Shown here: positions 10,861-22,981 of the stretch, piece by piece
Numbering within the stretch: position 1 is the first letter of the stretch
Layout of the letters: every line of letters starts with the position of its first letter
Position numbers and translations under genes: made by a program
The notes under the pieces: model-generated
Told to the model about the DNA's origin: nothing
Database searches by the model: none
The model's input: only the letters and a program-made list of their open reading frames with translations
Source: Ailanthus altissimus
Taxonomy: Eukaryota > Streptophyta > Magnoliopsida > Sapindales > Simaroubaceae
Length of the DNA: 64,000 bases
Assembly (NCBI GenBank): GCA_946807835.1
Contig: CAMPEX010000001.1
Coordinates: 7,951,001 to 8,015,000, forward strand
Direction: 5' to 3'

Positions 10861-12182
10861 TGTGTAATAGGTGCAAGCAAAATAGACACAACTGATAAAC
10901 ATGTAGAAATCCTTCCGCAATTACCGATCAAAGATGACGTATCATTTAGTTTATTTATTTTTAAAAATGATATTTTTTATAATTTGTAGTATGTAGGAAA
11001 ACATGTAATGAAAATTAATGTATTTTCTCCAAATATATTTGTTATAGTTATAATTTATCAAAATGTTGGCAACATTTCCTTTATATTTAGGACATTTTCC
11101 AAACCTACAATGAAAAATCATTACACCATCGACAAAAATATCAACATCACAAACTTAAAAAAGCTAACATTAATAATACATCAACTGTCAGTACGCTGCT
11201 GGATCTCATTACACAAAAAATCAATAGCCATTTTCTCCTTAAAAAAATGGTCTCATCTCTAGCCCAATGTCCAAACTGTGCTCTAACATTAAAAATTTTA
11301 TAAACTTATAAGTGCACAACCTACAATCACCACGGTTCACCATTTGTTAAGGCACTCTACCTTTTAACCGCACAAAACTGTAACGTGACAAATCTTTAGC
11401 CACGTCACTCCTTATCGCAAAAAATTGGGTTAGATAGAGATATATAGGCATTATCTTGCACAAGCATGCTACATGTCCCTTAATCTGTTTGTCAGCGTGT
11501 CCTTTAACGCTAGAGTCATATATGGTAACCTGTCACCATATAAAATCGACTTCAATTGCAACCCAGTGCTCGTCCCAGTAAGTAACAGGAATATACACCT
11601 AATTAAATAAATATACATAAATTTAATTTATGCAATGACTTGACATAAAAGTATGAATGTGTGTAAAAATGTACACACTTTATCAACATCAACCCAAGGA
11701 TTATAACTATGTAAATATTTTTTCTTCCCTCTTGTATATTGTAGTAGTTTAGGGTTCAAATTGATTGATAATAAATCTTAGTGGTGCTCTGTGTAGATTC
11801 TTAAAAGGGACACCTAAACACAACTAAATCCATTAATATGTGTTATATAAACCAAGATACATTAATATGTGTAAAAATGTTATTTCGTAGAGGTATTTAG
11901 AAAACCTTACAAAAGCATATGTCATTATTATGCATTATTAGGGTAATGCCTAGGGGTATTTGGAATGTTAGAGGCAAATCAATCTTAGATACTTGTTGAT
12001 TGATAAGGGCAAATTTATCATATATTTTCTCATATTTTTATTATTGATATTTTATGATTTTATGAGAATAGATGGCTATTTATGTGCATTATTGTTATTT
12101 ATAGGGACTTGAACGAAATTTAAAGAAAGAATGCAAAAAGATCGAAAACAGGGACTAAAATGCAAAGTTTTCAAAATTTGAG

Positions 12183-12400
12183 TCCAGCGCCCCCGCGCCA
12201 CAAGGATTATCGCCCCAGCGCTGAAATAGTGATCGAAATAAGAAAATTGACTTGCTTAAGTTGCGTCTAGCGCCCCAGCGCCTAAGAGTCACCGCGCTAG
12301 CGACGCTCCAGAGCCCCAGCGCTATCATTCCACTGCTCCAACGGTGAAGGCTTTTTCACGCGTCGCCCCAGCGACAACTGCATAGCGCGCCAGTGGTAGT
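12183..12400 (+). repeat. GC-rich AGCGCCCCAGCGC motif cluster in solo LTR D
   Basis: The words CCAGCGCCCCCGCGCC, CGCCCCAGCGCTG, TAGCGCCCCAGCGCC, GAGCCCCAGCGCT and CGTCGCCCCAGCGAC occur within about 200 bp. The same kind of word crowds the leaders of copia A (7666-7905) and copia B (40325-40500), although the LTR families are otherwise unrelated. Confidence 0.85.
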
Positions 12401-12450
12401 GCGAGTCCTAGTCCGACGAGAATTGAGATTTTCAAGCTCATATCAATCCC

Positions 12451-12459
12451 TATAAAAAG
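12451..12459 (+). promoter_or_regulatory. TATA box of solo LTR D
   Basis: TATAAAAAG lies about 50 bp downstream of the GC-rich cluster and is the best TATA match in the LTR. Transcription would be expected to start near 12485. Confidence 0.6.
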
Positions 12460-15400
12460 CCACTCGTTCCCAGCCTTCAAAGATGAATCCAAGACGACCC
12501 AAGAGCACCAAGAATACAGAGCACGAGTCTTGGAGAGCAATAAGAGCTTAATTGAAGCAACTTTAGAGAGAGATATAAGACGTTCTTCGGCATCAAAAGT
12601 TCTTAAGCAGCGCAATTAAGAGCAATTTGACGTCTACATCGGTTTGCGATTGATTGTATCATATTTTATTTTTATTTTTATTGCTGTGATTTTCTTGTAG
12701 CTATGAACTAAACTTATTTTCTAAGGTTAATATTTGAACTCAATATGTGCGCTTTAATTGCTATATCTTTTAGTATTTAATAAACTTAGTCATTTATTAT
12801 TTAAATTACTTGTGTTTAATGCTTCAATATATCTGGCCAATATATGGTGAATGAATTGGTAATATGTTGATAAACTCGGAAGAGGAATCAATATATTTAG
12901 ACCTAGGTAATTTGATACATGATTGTAGAGTAACATTCAATGTTACATATGCAAGTTTCAACTTAGGATAGGAATATACCTAGTTGGCATGTATGATCAA
13001 TAAGACCTAATCTTAATGAACCTTAGTTTATTACAAGTACCATAGGAATATAGGTATTTGGTAAATTAGGGTATACTTGTATGACCTTGGAAGAGGCTTG
13101 TGAATACATTAGCGTCTTGATCAATAATAAAGATTAAGTGAGTTAAATATTAGAAGATTAATCATTAGAAAACATATTGAGGGATAATATTAATCCTAGG
13201 TTTTCTCTAAATTGCTATCACCTAAGTTTCTTTGTATTGTGTTTTGCTTTTATATTTCTTACATTCATTCTTAGATTTTTATTTTTCTGAATAATTATTA
13301 GGATGACATAATTTTAGTAATTGGTTAAAAAGAAAAAATTATCCCTGTGGGTTCGACATTCGACTTATTTAGTCTCTTTATTACTTGCATACGATAGTAT
13401 ATACTTGCACTTAATTTTATGATAAAGAAATATCGCATCATTGATGTGCTGTCATATCGGAAGATAATGGTAAATTATTACTGTTTAACTATGAAAAGGA
13501 ATAATTAACTTTCTTTTAATTAAAAATACTTACAACTTCTTCTAACCAGTGTTGTCGAAGTATCTGAAACTATGAAGTGGGTGCATTAACACTTGATAGA
13601 TTCACTAGTCTGGTACCTTCGTCAATCCACTGCATAAATCTTGCATGAAATGTCGAGTCAACTAAGTGTATAAGATCCACATTAACAGTTTGCTCACAAA
13701 CCTGCTCACCCTTTAGTCTTGACCTCTTCAATTTCATGTGATTAGGATTCATAAATGGTATATACATTACCTATGTTGGTCTAGATTGCCGTTCATACAT
13801 GCTTTCCCCCTTATTCCCACCGAGTACCACATAAACACTGCCCCCTTACTAATAAACCCGTCAAATGATAGTTGATCTCCATTTGGCAACCAGAAGAAAA
13901 TATATCTGGCTGATAATCAATCGAGGGAACATGGACAACACATATCATTTATAAGAAAATTAATAGCCATAATCAAATTATGAACTGAAAATTATAGATA
14001 ATTTACTTGATTTTCGAACACGTCATGCATAAAAGAGAATCTTGCAATAATTGTCTAATCATTCTAATCTCTTACATGATCTCTTTCTTATCCTTTATTT
14101 GCTACTCTCACAAGTTGGCATGCGCTTCTTGCATCTCCCCCCTCATCTTACCAACCTTACTATATAATGTATCAACTCACTGTCAGTTGATAGTAATCAT
14201 TAGAATATGTCAACGCAGCTGTGCATTGTTAGAATTGGACCTGATAAATTTGAAGAAGAAATAAATTAAGCTAATCTCCAACAGTATAAGCCTCTTCATT
14301 ACGATCACTTGATATCGTTGTAAGATCATTTAGATATATGAGTGGTCTTATGTATTGTTCAATTTGGGCGTAATAAATTTTAAAAAATACGTTAAGTAAA
14401 AAACCTAATGTATGTAATTACATCTAAATGTTTTAAACTAAAGAATGTGCCTCAGGTTCATCTTCATGGACAATATTTGTATCCCATTATTCATCTTGTT
14501 GATCAAGGTATCTACTATAATTACCAAAGGTACCCTTTAATTGCATCAACACCTGAATAAAATCTACTCCCATATCATACTCTTGAGGAAATAATCATCA
14601 AATCACATCCAACATCTACAAACAAGTACCCAATTGAATTAGCAATTGAAATCTTAAACAATGATTGTTTCTATAATTTTTTTCATTGAAAATGTTATTC
14701 TACATATTATTTTGCGTTATGATCTTGCTAGATCTCTACCTTAGTAAATGAGAAACCCTAAGTGGCGTTTCTTGCACATATATTGAACCAGACAAAGGGT
14801 TACCTCATAAATTCATACTTGTAATGACAATTGTCATATCATAAAGTCAACAATAATAAATAAATATTTAAGATGACAAATGTCATAAATTGAAGAATTA
14901 GTTATGTATCTGAAAAAAAATATAAGAAAAACTTTGCAAATTATATTTTTCCTCTTTGTATTTTGGATTTTCCGCTTTCAGTTTCTTGAATCTCTCTACC
15001 TTTCCATTTAGTGCTCGATCATGAAGACATTTATAAATGGCATCCCGTGATACATTACCCTATAAATATTGATTAAATTCCTCCAAATTATCCATTATTT
15101 AGAGTAAAAATGGATCTAGATCACTTTTCCCCTCAGTAACACATGGTGGATCAAATACATCAACGATAATTTAACTGCATATTCATCATCCATCTTATTG
15201 AAATTATATTGCTTAAATATCCTATCAAACTCCTACAATAAGACAATTTTTAGGCAGGTACTTATCGTAAGTGATAACATAATTTCTTCGACAACTGCCT
15301 TATTAATGGATATTCTTCGATTTTTAAGCCAAATATAACTATAAATTCTTGTCGACTAAAATGAATGCACTTATTATTCACCAAATACTATAGTTCATCA

Positions 15401-16139
15401 TCCTTATCCACAATTTTCACCTAGTGAAGTAACACACGGTGAACCAAAATGCCTGAAAAATTAATTTGTTATAACCCTAAGAAATGACCTATACAAGTGT
15501 CTTTCCATATTTCTTTTTAGTTTGGTTAACTTGTCTCTTATAGCATCAAGAGCTCATATCTTGGAATAACAAAAAATGGTGGCAAGAAAATGGTCTTTAA
15601 CTGCAATCTTTAATTTTTTGAAACTTTGTTATTCCTAAAAAAAATAAGGGTAAATCATTAATTAAATAACAATTAACTAAATTTATAATTACTACAAATT
15701 AATTTATAAAAATAATAACTAAAATAAATTTTGGGTAATTGGATTATTGAAATGGGACGCAATAGATTCTATTGTGTCACGACGTGATTAGTTCTATCGG
15801 GTTGGATGCAGGCGTGCCCTTTCTTCACCGCCACCACATTTTTGCCATCACAATCACTCACACCCACAACCACAAACCCATTTCTACTACAATCACGCAA
15901 TCTATACACAACTTCATCAAATCCATTTCTAACTACAAACACTATCTACAATCACAAATTTCACCTAAAAATTAAATTTTCATTTACTTACAAAATTTAA
16001 AATGGGATATTACCTCATTTTGTTGTGCAACAACCTTCACCATCAAGCCTAGTTGCCACTGTAAAGTCTAGCTGCTTCGTTGCCAATTAGTGTGTTTAGG
16101 GTTTGAGCTTGCTTCACTTGAGAAAGAAATACCCCTTTA

Positions 16140-16234
16140 AAAGAAGTTGTGTTTGGCTAAATAAGTTACAAATTTGAAACTATGACTAAAATAGTTAAGT
16201 GATCCAAAGTTTTAGCTATTTGTAAAAAAAATTC
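16140..16234 (-). repeat. Right terminal inverted repeat of MULE1
   Basis: Inverted partner of 2470-2560. The 9-bp duplication AATATTTAT follows immediately at 16235-16243. Confidence 0.85.
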
Positions 16235-16255
16235 AATATTTATATAGTTCAAATA

Positions 16256-17169
16256 GAGATGTTAATATGAGTTAGGACACCCAAGTCTGTAATGGGCTTG
16301 GCCCACTTTTCGTATAAGATGGACCCACCTTAGTTTGTCAGAGGCCAAGCCTAATTTTAAGGTTCGTAAAATGATTAGGTCTAAACTTTAAGCTCATTAG
16401 ACTTGATAAATTAAAAATATTTTAAAAGAATAATAAGGGTGGTAATAAAATTTTTCCCTTAAAAATGTGTAATAAAACTCCATTTTTGTAATTTATATGA
16501 TAAATATTTAATCTTTGAGTTTAAAGGTAAAAAAATATTTTCTATACTTTTTATTATGACATATAATCTATTAATTCTACAATTTAAACTATAATATTGG
16601 AGTCGGCTTTTAGTGTAGGTAGCAGGGTATTAAATGATTGAGGGAGTAGATTAACAAATGATATACTTCAATACCTAATATATTTAGAAAAATTGGGATA
16701 CAATAACAAATTGAGCACAAAATGATAGTGAAGACATGATTTAAGATTTTAAAATCTAAAAATATGATAACCTCAATTAATATTAAATTTATTTTTTGAT
16801 CTTTGTAATTTGAATTAAAGTATTACAAATAATTAATAATTTAATAGGTGTCAATTTAATTGAAATGCAATAAAACTATACTAATATAATTCTTGCTCTT
16901 TTCTTTGACACATGAAAAATTATATCTTTTATTTTAACTAATAAAAACGGGTACTCTATTAAATTCTAATATTTTCTTTTATTCAATTATAGTAATATGA
17001 ATAAAAATAAACAATTGAAAATATTTATAATTTGTTTTTTGATACTCTATACTAAATCAATTCAAGTTAGTTTCATAGATCAACCCTAAAATAAATTTGG
17101 ATCGACAGGTGAATTGGGCCTAATAAAAATTAATGAGCTTTGACCCGATCTACTCGTTCGACACCTTTA
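16256..17169. mobile_element. hAT-like non-autonomous DNA element
   Basis: The left end (GAGATGTTAATATGAGTTAG) and the reversed right end (AAAGGTGTCGAACGAGTAGA) can be aligned as imperfect inverted repeats and continue into GGGCTTGGCCCA-like and GGGCCTAAT-like words. That pattern is common at the ends of plant hAT elements. The flanks AGTTCAAATA (16246-16255) and AGTTTACATA (17170-17179) agree at eight of ten positions and may be a worn 8-bp duplication. No transposase frame is present. The start lies just 12 bp right of MULE1. Confidence 0.55.
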
Positions 17170-17179
17170 AGTTTACATA

Positions 17180-19900
17180 AAAATGTTTTGTTTTAGAGTA
17201 GAGCACAAATTTATTCATATTGATGTATTTTAAGTAAATATGATGTTGAGTTGCAAGTGTATGTTACATTTTTTTTCAAAAATAAACAAAAGTAATACAG
17301 CATACTAATATTAAAAATGTCAGTGCCAATTAATCAAAAGAAAATTATAAATTTAATTAAGATAAACAAAATAAGATGCTTTGACTCAAACTATTTTATG
17401 GGACTTAATTTATGAATTTATTTAATAAATATAAAATTATATTAAATAAGACTCAAAATATGAGAATCTTCCTAGACTAAGACTCACTAAGAGAAAAAAT
17501 TAACTCGAATAAGGGTAATCTCATGCGATTAAGGTAATGAAGAAACATATACTTAATAAGACACTTCTCAAATTTTTTAGTTCTTCTAAAATTAATAGGA
17601 GTAAGTTGTTATTTAATATGGTAAGTAAATAATACACTAGAGTTTTATTGATAATAAAGTTAATCGTTTATTTTTTTTTTCTTGTCAAATCTGATTTCCC
17701 TTTAAGAATAAATTCATTAAATAATTTATATTTTAGGAAGCAAAGATAATACAATTTAAAATCCTAACTCTATTAAACCCTTTTTATTTACACAAAAATA
17801 CAAGACAATTCATCATAACTCACTCTTTTTAAACACGAATACCCTTTTCACGCTCTCCTAGCATTCTTCTTCAAAACCACTTATAACCCGTAGATTTGCA
17901 CAAATTTCAATGTCTATAATAATACCCACACAAAAAAAAAAAAATCACCAAAAATCACTTATAGCAATATTCTCACACTTTTTTTTTATCGTATTTTTTA
18001 AATATCTTATTATATAAGCTTGAATCCTACACCTCTTATAATTTAAGATCAAATTTATTTAGCATCAAACGTAATTTTGTTAAAATAAATTCACAATATT
18101 AAACCTCTTAAACCTTAAAAGCTTTTCAAGAGCACAATAAATCTCACTCTTAAGCTTAATTGGAGTAGAGAGATAGTATAAAAAAGCAGTACTAAATCAA
18201 AACAGTTTAGATTGAGTTGTAATGGCTCAAAATATCTTAGTTCTTTTCCTCTTAATTCAAAAAAAATAAAAATAAAAATTGTCTCAGTTCTTTCTTACAG
18301 CTATATATATATATATATATATATATTTACAGATCAGCTCAATTTGGTTGATGGATCATAGACCCTCTGCACGAATGGGTTTTTGACTGAATCTTCCAAT
18401 TGGGAGTACACATTTTGCAAATATTACTACAACAAATACAATATCAAATATTTGTAAAAAATCTATGCAAATAACGCCTTGCATTCGAAATTTATTCCCA
18501 TTATATCACATGAGGTTAATTTCATGGCAGGCACCAATACAAGTTTCTTTCGGAAGAGTGGAAAAGAACAAACAAAAAAAAAAAACATATGAAAAAGGTT
18601 TCAAAATAGGATTCGAATCCTTTTCTAAGTTAAGTTCTCACTCATTCTTTTATTAGTATGTAATTATTAAAAAAAATAGTAAAAAAATAAATCTTAATTA
18701 TTTGTATCTAATACATAATACGTGTTAAAATATTCTTAAAAACTTCGTTAAAGCTTAAGTTATTATAGGATTTTATTTGTTCAAAATAATGTACAGGATA
18801 AATTTTATATTTTTTAATTTTAATTTTAATATTTTTTTATGTTAAATAATTATTAAATAATAAAATAAAATAATAAATAATTATAAAAATGAACCCTTTA
18901 ATAAATATTTGGTACATTACTTAAAATAAAAAAAAATCTAAAAAATATAACATTATTATTTTTATAAAATCACTTGTAACTGTATAACAAAAGTGACACT
19001 CTCTTTGTCAACCCTCCTAATAAATTAAATTAAGAGAGTTTGAATTTTACCAAACGTAGGTTTGTGTTCTTTTTTTTTTTTTTAATTCCTTTTTCTATGA
19101 GAGTCCTCTTTAGCTCTCTCATTATCAATAAGATCTATAGGAATTTATATGCTCCATCCTCTACGTAGTTCTTATAATAATAATAATAATAATTTTTTTA
19201 TAAAAAAATTATTATAGAGGTTTTTATCATCCCAAAAATGAATTGGTTGTATTTAATACATTAAAAAGATGAATGTTTTTTTTTTCTTAATCAAACTCTC
19301 AATAAAGATCCTTACTTAAATAACTACCTAAAAAAAAAATACATTAGCAATTAAACTTATAAATATATCAAGACTTTTTGTTGGGTTGTCTTATTTTTGT
19401 CCCATTTCGTTGGGTGGTGAGTCTATTCAACCCATCTTTTAAAGAAAAGGTTTTTATCTTTTTAATATAATAAATTTTTATGAAGACTAGACTTATTTCC
19501 TTTTGAACTTAAGACTCTTGAATTGGACTTCACATTTAACATAATTCAACGCATAGATGCACTTTATTTTTTTTTAGAAAAATTTTATTTATAATATCAT
19601 AAATAAATTCATAATAATATAATATAAGCCTATTAATATATATCAAATAATTATTAAAATATTTCACAAAAATTAAATAAATTATTTCTAATCCATCCAA
19701 ACTACTTCTCTTAACAACAAAAATACAAATAAATTCCATAACAAAAATTATCCTACGTAGAAACCACTACCCTTATTGGGTACAATAACCCAAATTTCAA
19801 AAAATGCCTTCTCTTTTATACTAAAAAAAAGAAAAGTCATCTTGAAAAGTCATCATAGCCGACCATCGAAAGCCCACCTATGACCCAAAAAAATAGAATA
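17180..19900. other. AT-rich intergenic DNA
   Basis: No convincing gene. It holds poly-A/T tracts, an AT dinucleotide run at 18302-18326 and a short hairpin of AAT repeats near 19169-19216. The open frames at 18465-18656 and 19536-19739 are low-complexity and have no recognisable features. Confidence 0.6.
18302..18326. repeat. (TA)n microsatellite
   Basis: About twelve uninterrupted TA units. Confidence 0.9.
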
Positions 19901-20454
19901 ACTGAAACAATAAAAATTAGAAAAAAAAATCACAAACCAGTAGAAAAGAGGCAGCTGCTAACTCTCTATTTCTCAAATCTCTTTCATAAAAGGTCTGCTG
20001 TCATCATTTCTACAAAATTTCTCTTCCTTGTTTCGGTTGGATTCTTGCTTTGAAAATTCTCCCTCTCCTTATTTTTCTTTCATTTCAAGTTTTCTCAAAA
20101 GCATGGTTTGGTAGTTTACAACTTCAACTCATTAACAACTTCAATAATAATCCTTTCAAAAAAAAAACAACTTCAATAATAATATTCAACTCTGGCTGTT
20201 CTTAATATTTTTCCCATTTCATCATGTTAATTTCTTCAAAGATGAGCTAGCTAGTTGTTACCAATCTAATATCAATTCTCAAAGTTGTTTGCTCATGTCA
20301 AATAGTCTATGCATTTCCTGAGCAGCTCAATGCAGTGCATGCAGCTTATACAGCAAACATGTTGCCAATTACAGCCGGGTTTGTTGAGTTTTTAGGCTTC
20401 TGATTGGTAAATTTATATTGCAAGGTAATTGATGCCAATTAAGCTGATCAAATC
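19900..20454 (+). promoter_or_regulatory. Promoter and 5' UTR region of the GT14 gene
   Basis: Pyrimidine-rich stretches at 19960-20100 (for example CTCTTCCTTG and TTCTCCCTCTCC) look like a plant 5' untranslated leader. No single TATA box stands out. Several short upstream ATGs exist, but none opens a long frame. Confidence 0.4.
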
Positions 20455-22981
20455 ATGAGGATGTCCAAAGTTTCTTCCAAGGTTTCAGGCCATCAGCTAT
20501 GGACTCTGGCTTTGATTTTAAGTCTTGTATTATTGGCAGCTTTATCGAGATCGAATATCAAAGATGATCAAATTTCGGCTACTGGTTTTAAACCTCAAGT
20601 ACCAAAAAGAGTTCCATCTAAAGGTGTTGGCTATCCTCCTGTTCTAGCTTATTGGATTTGTGGCACAAATGGTGATAGCAAGAAAATATTGAGGCTATTG
20701 AAGGCAATATATCATCCAAGGAATCAGTACTTGTTACAGCTTGATGCCGGTGCTGCAGATAATGAGAAGGTAGAGTTAGCTCTGACAGTTCAATCTGAAA
20801 GTGCCTTCAGAGACTTTGGAAATGTTGATGTTGTTGGCAAAAGTTACGCCATTGACAAAATGGGAGCTTCAGCTCTTTCTGCCACACTTCATGCTGCTGC
20901 ATTGCTTCTCAAAATTAGTACAGACTGGGATTGGTTCATCCCCTTGAGCCCTTCAGATTATCCACTTGTGAGCCAAGACGGTACATGCTCTACTATCAAC
21001 TTATTTTTTGTGGTTTGATCTCTATATATCAATTCTTCTTTGGAGAAAATATTGGTGTACTGACAAAATATGATCTTGGTCATGGCTAATGCTCAACATC
21101 AAATTGCTTCAACTCAATCTTGAGATTATGAACTATGAACAAATCTGCATTTTATAAAATATGGACGTTTTCAGATATATGAATATAAGAAATAGATATT
21201 GTGAATTTAGTCTGATATCAGGTCATTGAGTGATATTTTAGTCCAAAAATTTAATGCTGGGTGTGTTGCAAATGAATAATTTATCAAGTGCCTCATTTCC
21301 AATATGTATTCTTGACAACAAAATATGCTCTGCCATTTGCATTCCAAAAATGTGTTGCTAGAATTTTTGAATCTGTACTTACTGGTTGTAAACCTGTCCT
21401 TTTTGTTCATATAGAATATCTAATACTTGTTTCTCAATCAACCACATTAATTCAAATTCATTACCAGTCTGAGCAGTAGCTATTGTCTAAATATCTTTGA
21501 TGAAGTAAATGTAGTGGCTTATCTTATTAAGTTACTTGCTTACAAAATTAATAAGTTCCTCTGAAGAATCTGGTTTAGTAGGTTAATTTGACAGAGCAGG
21601 ATGGTAAATGAGTCACTGTTGATATTAGCTTGGTTGAATTTTCTGGTATCCAAAATCTCTTTTGCACATGATAAGGATAGAAATGGTCAAAGTAAAATTT
21701 GAGATTTTCATGATCATTGAACTAACCTAAATCTAACAATTTGCAGATCTTCTCCATGCTTTCACTTTCTTGCCAAGGGATCTCAACTTCATTGATTTTA
21801 CTACTAACACTGACTGGAAGGAGTAAGGAAAACAAATATATGATGCTTATTTATTTAATTTTCTTTTTATACTTTTGATTTTGTTGAAGAAACAAAGTGT
21901 TTAAGGTGCTTAATTACTCAAAAGCACAGGAATTAATGCACAAACACAATGCATTGCACAGTACTTATGATGAATCTTTTTTCATCATAACAAAGTAAAT
22001 ACAAAATTTGAGCTATACAGTATACATTGATGATAAGTAGAACCTCAGAATTCAGACCAAGATTCTCTTTCCAATTTTGATGTATATCAGTTTAGTATTA
22101 AAGTTATGATTGATAGTTAAAAAGATAAACTAATTACTTAGCAATTTTACCATCATATTGTCTTGAAACTCAGGACAGAAATCAATTGTTTTGAGTGCAG
22201 GAGGCTAAATATTAACAGAATTGTAATAGACCCCAATTTATATCATCAAGAGAACACTCCAATTCTATATGCAGTGGAAACTCGAACAACCCCAGATGCC
22301 TTCAAGATCTCTGGAGGTCAGCAGTTTTTTCTCTTTATCTAATTCATTCAACTCATTCTCATAACAAATATGTGCATCATGAATTTATGTGTCTACTATT
22401 CTTGCATGTATGTGAAAAAAGGCTCACCCTGGATGATTCTTACAAGATCTTTCATGGAGTATTGCGTGCACGGATGGGACAATTTTCCAAGAAAACTCCT
22501 AATGTACATGACAAATGTAAACCACCCTCTTAAATCCTACTTCCACACAGTCATTTGCAACTCTCCTCACTTCCAAAACACCACAATCAACACTGACCTC
22601 AGCTTCATGAAATGGGAAAATCCAGCGTATGAAGAACCTCAAATACTGAAGATGCCGGATTACGACAAACTTCTAGCTAGTCATAAAACGGCAGCAATAT
22701 TCGCTAGACCATTTGAAGAAGATGATCCTGTGCTGAAGAAGATTGATGAAAATGTATTAAATCGCTCTGCTAATGGTATAGTACCTGGAAAATGGTGTTC
22801 TAGCAATGGAAAGAATCAGAGTGTAGAGAGTTTACAAAATGAGGAAGAGTTGTGTTCTAGTTGGGGCAACAATATTGATGTTGTTAAGCCGGCAGTTTAT
22901 GGCATGAAGCTAAGAGTTTTACTCTCTGAGCTTGTTGGAGATGGAATGGGGAGAATTAGTCAATGCCAAGAACAAAGATAA
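20455..22981 (+). CDS. GT14 family glycosyltransferase (core-2/I-branching type; GlcAT14A-like)
   Basis: Plant members of this family are Golgi type II membrane enzymes. Characterised ones (GlcAT14A to C) add glucuronic acid to the galactans of arabinogalactan proteins. Four exons fit together in frame: 20455-20980, 21747-21822, 22201-22316 and 22422-22981, giving 425 codons, a normal family length. All introns are GT-AG. Residues 15-31 (LWTLALILSLVLLAALS) are the single membrane anchor after a short basic N-terminus. The Branch domain follows: PVLAYWICGTNGDSKK, then DWFIPLSPSDYPLVSQDDLL across the first splice, then GSPWMILTRSFMEYCVHGWD across the third, then YFHTVICNSPHF, and near the C-terminus VPGKWC. 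A second ATG two codons downstream is an alternative start. The last acceptor lacks a pyrimidine tract (GAAAAAAG), which is weak for a plant intron, but the frame and protein match require it. No disabling change is seen. The exact donor and acceptor sugars cannot be told from sequence. Confidence 0.93.

Larger units (their letters stand above)
12001..13440 (+). mobile_element. Solo LTR D, probably Ty3-gypsy type
   Basis: It starts TGATAAGGGC and ends CGCATCA, flanked by a perfect 5-bp duplication TTGAT (11996-12000 and 13441-13445). The terminal bases TGAT/ATCA are inverted. Orientation is given by a TATA box at 12451-12459 and by the 3' region with CCCTGTGGGTTCGACATTCG, of a kind seen near the 3' end of large plant gypsy LTRs. 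A cluster of GC-rich AGCGCCCCAGCG words lies just upstream of the TATA box (12183-12400). It has no internal region, so it is a solo LTR. It interrupts the Ulp1 pseudogene. Confidence 0.92.
10940..15620 (-). pseudogene. MULE-borne DUF1985 / Ulp1 (C48) protease-like gene, split by an LTR
   Basis: Reading left, the first recognisable part (about 15420-14930) is a DUF1985 domain, with NNKCIHFSRQEFIVIFGLKI, then DDEYAVKLSLMYLIHHVLL and MDNLEEFNQYL. A middle part lies at 13767-13500 (DSTFHARFMQWIDEG). The protease core lies at about 11620-11260 and shows all three C48 landmarks: HWVAIEVDF (catalytic His, near 11566-11571), IYDS (Asp, near 11515-11520) and QMVNRGDC (Cys codon near 11323-11325). Stops and frame changes are frequent, and the solo LTR at 12001-13440 sits between the middle part and the core. 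Ulp1-like domains cleave SUMO-type conjugates. In plants many copies are carried by MULEs, which fits the position here, convergent with the transposase. Confidence 0.75.
2470..16234. mobile_element. MULE1: Mutator-like DNA transposon with nested insertions
   Basis: The left end starts GAAAAATTTTACAAATAAC at 2470. The right end, read in reverse, starts GAATTTTTTTTACAAATAG at 16234. About 90-100 bp of terminal inverted repeat can be aligned (2470-2560 with 16140-16234), sharing for example TTTAGCCAAACACAA. The element is flanked by a perfect 9-bp duplication, AATATTTAT, at 2461-2469 and 16235-16243, the size made by Mutator-like transposases. Inside are degenerate MULE transposase pieces on the plus strand and a degenerate DUF1985/Ulp1 gene on the minus strand. 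The copia-type solo LTR at 3181-5180, the copia fragment at 5972-10173 and the solo LTR at 12001-13440 were inserted later and account for much of the 13.8 kb. Confidence 0.85.

Noticed and set aside
15772..16000. Two overlapping Thr/His/Asn-rich frames
   Set aside because: Low-complexity ACA/CAC repeats in the subterminal part of MULE1.
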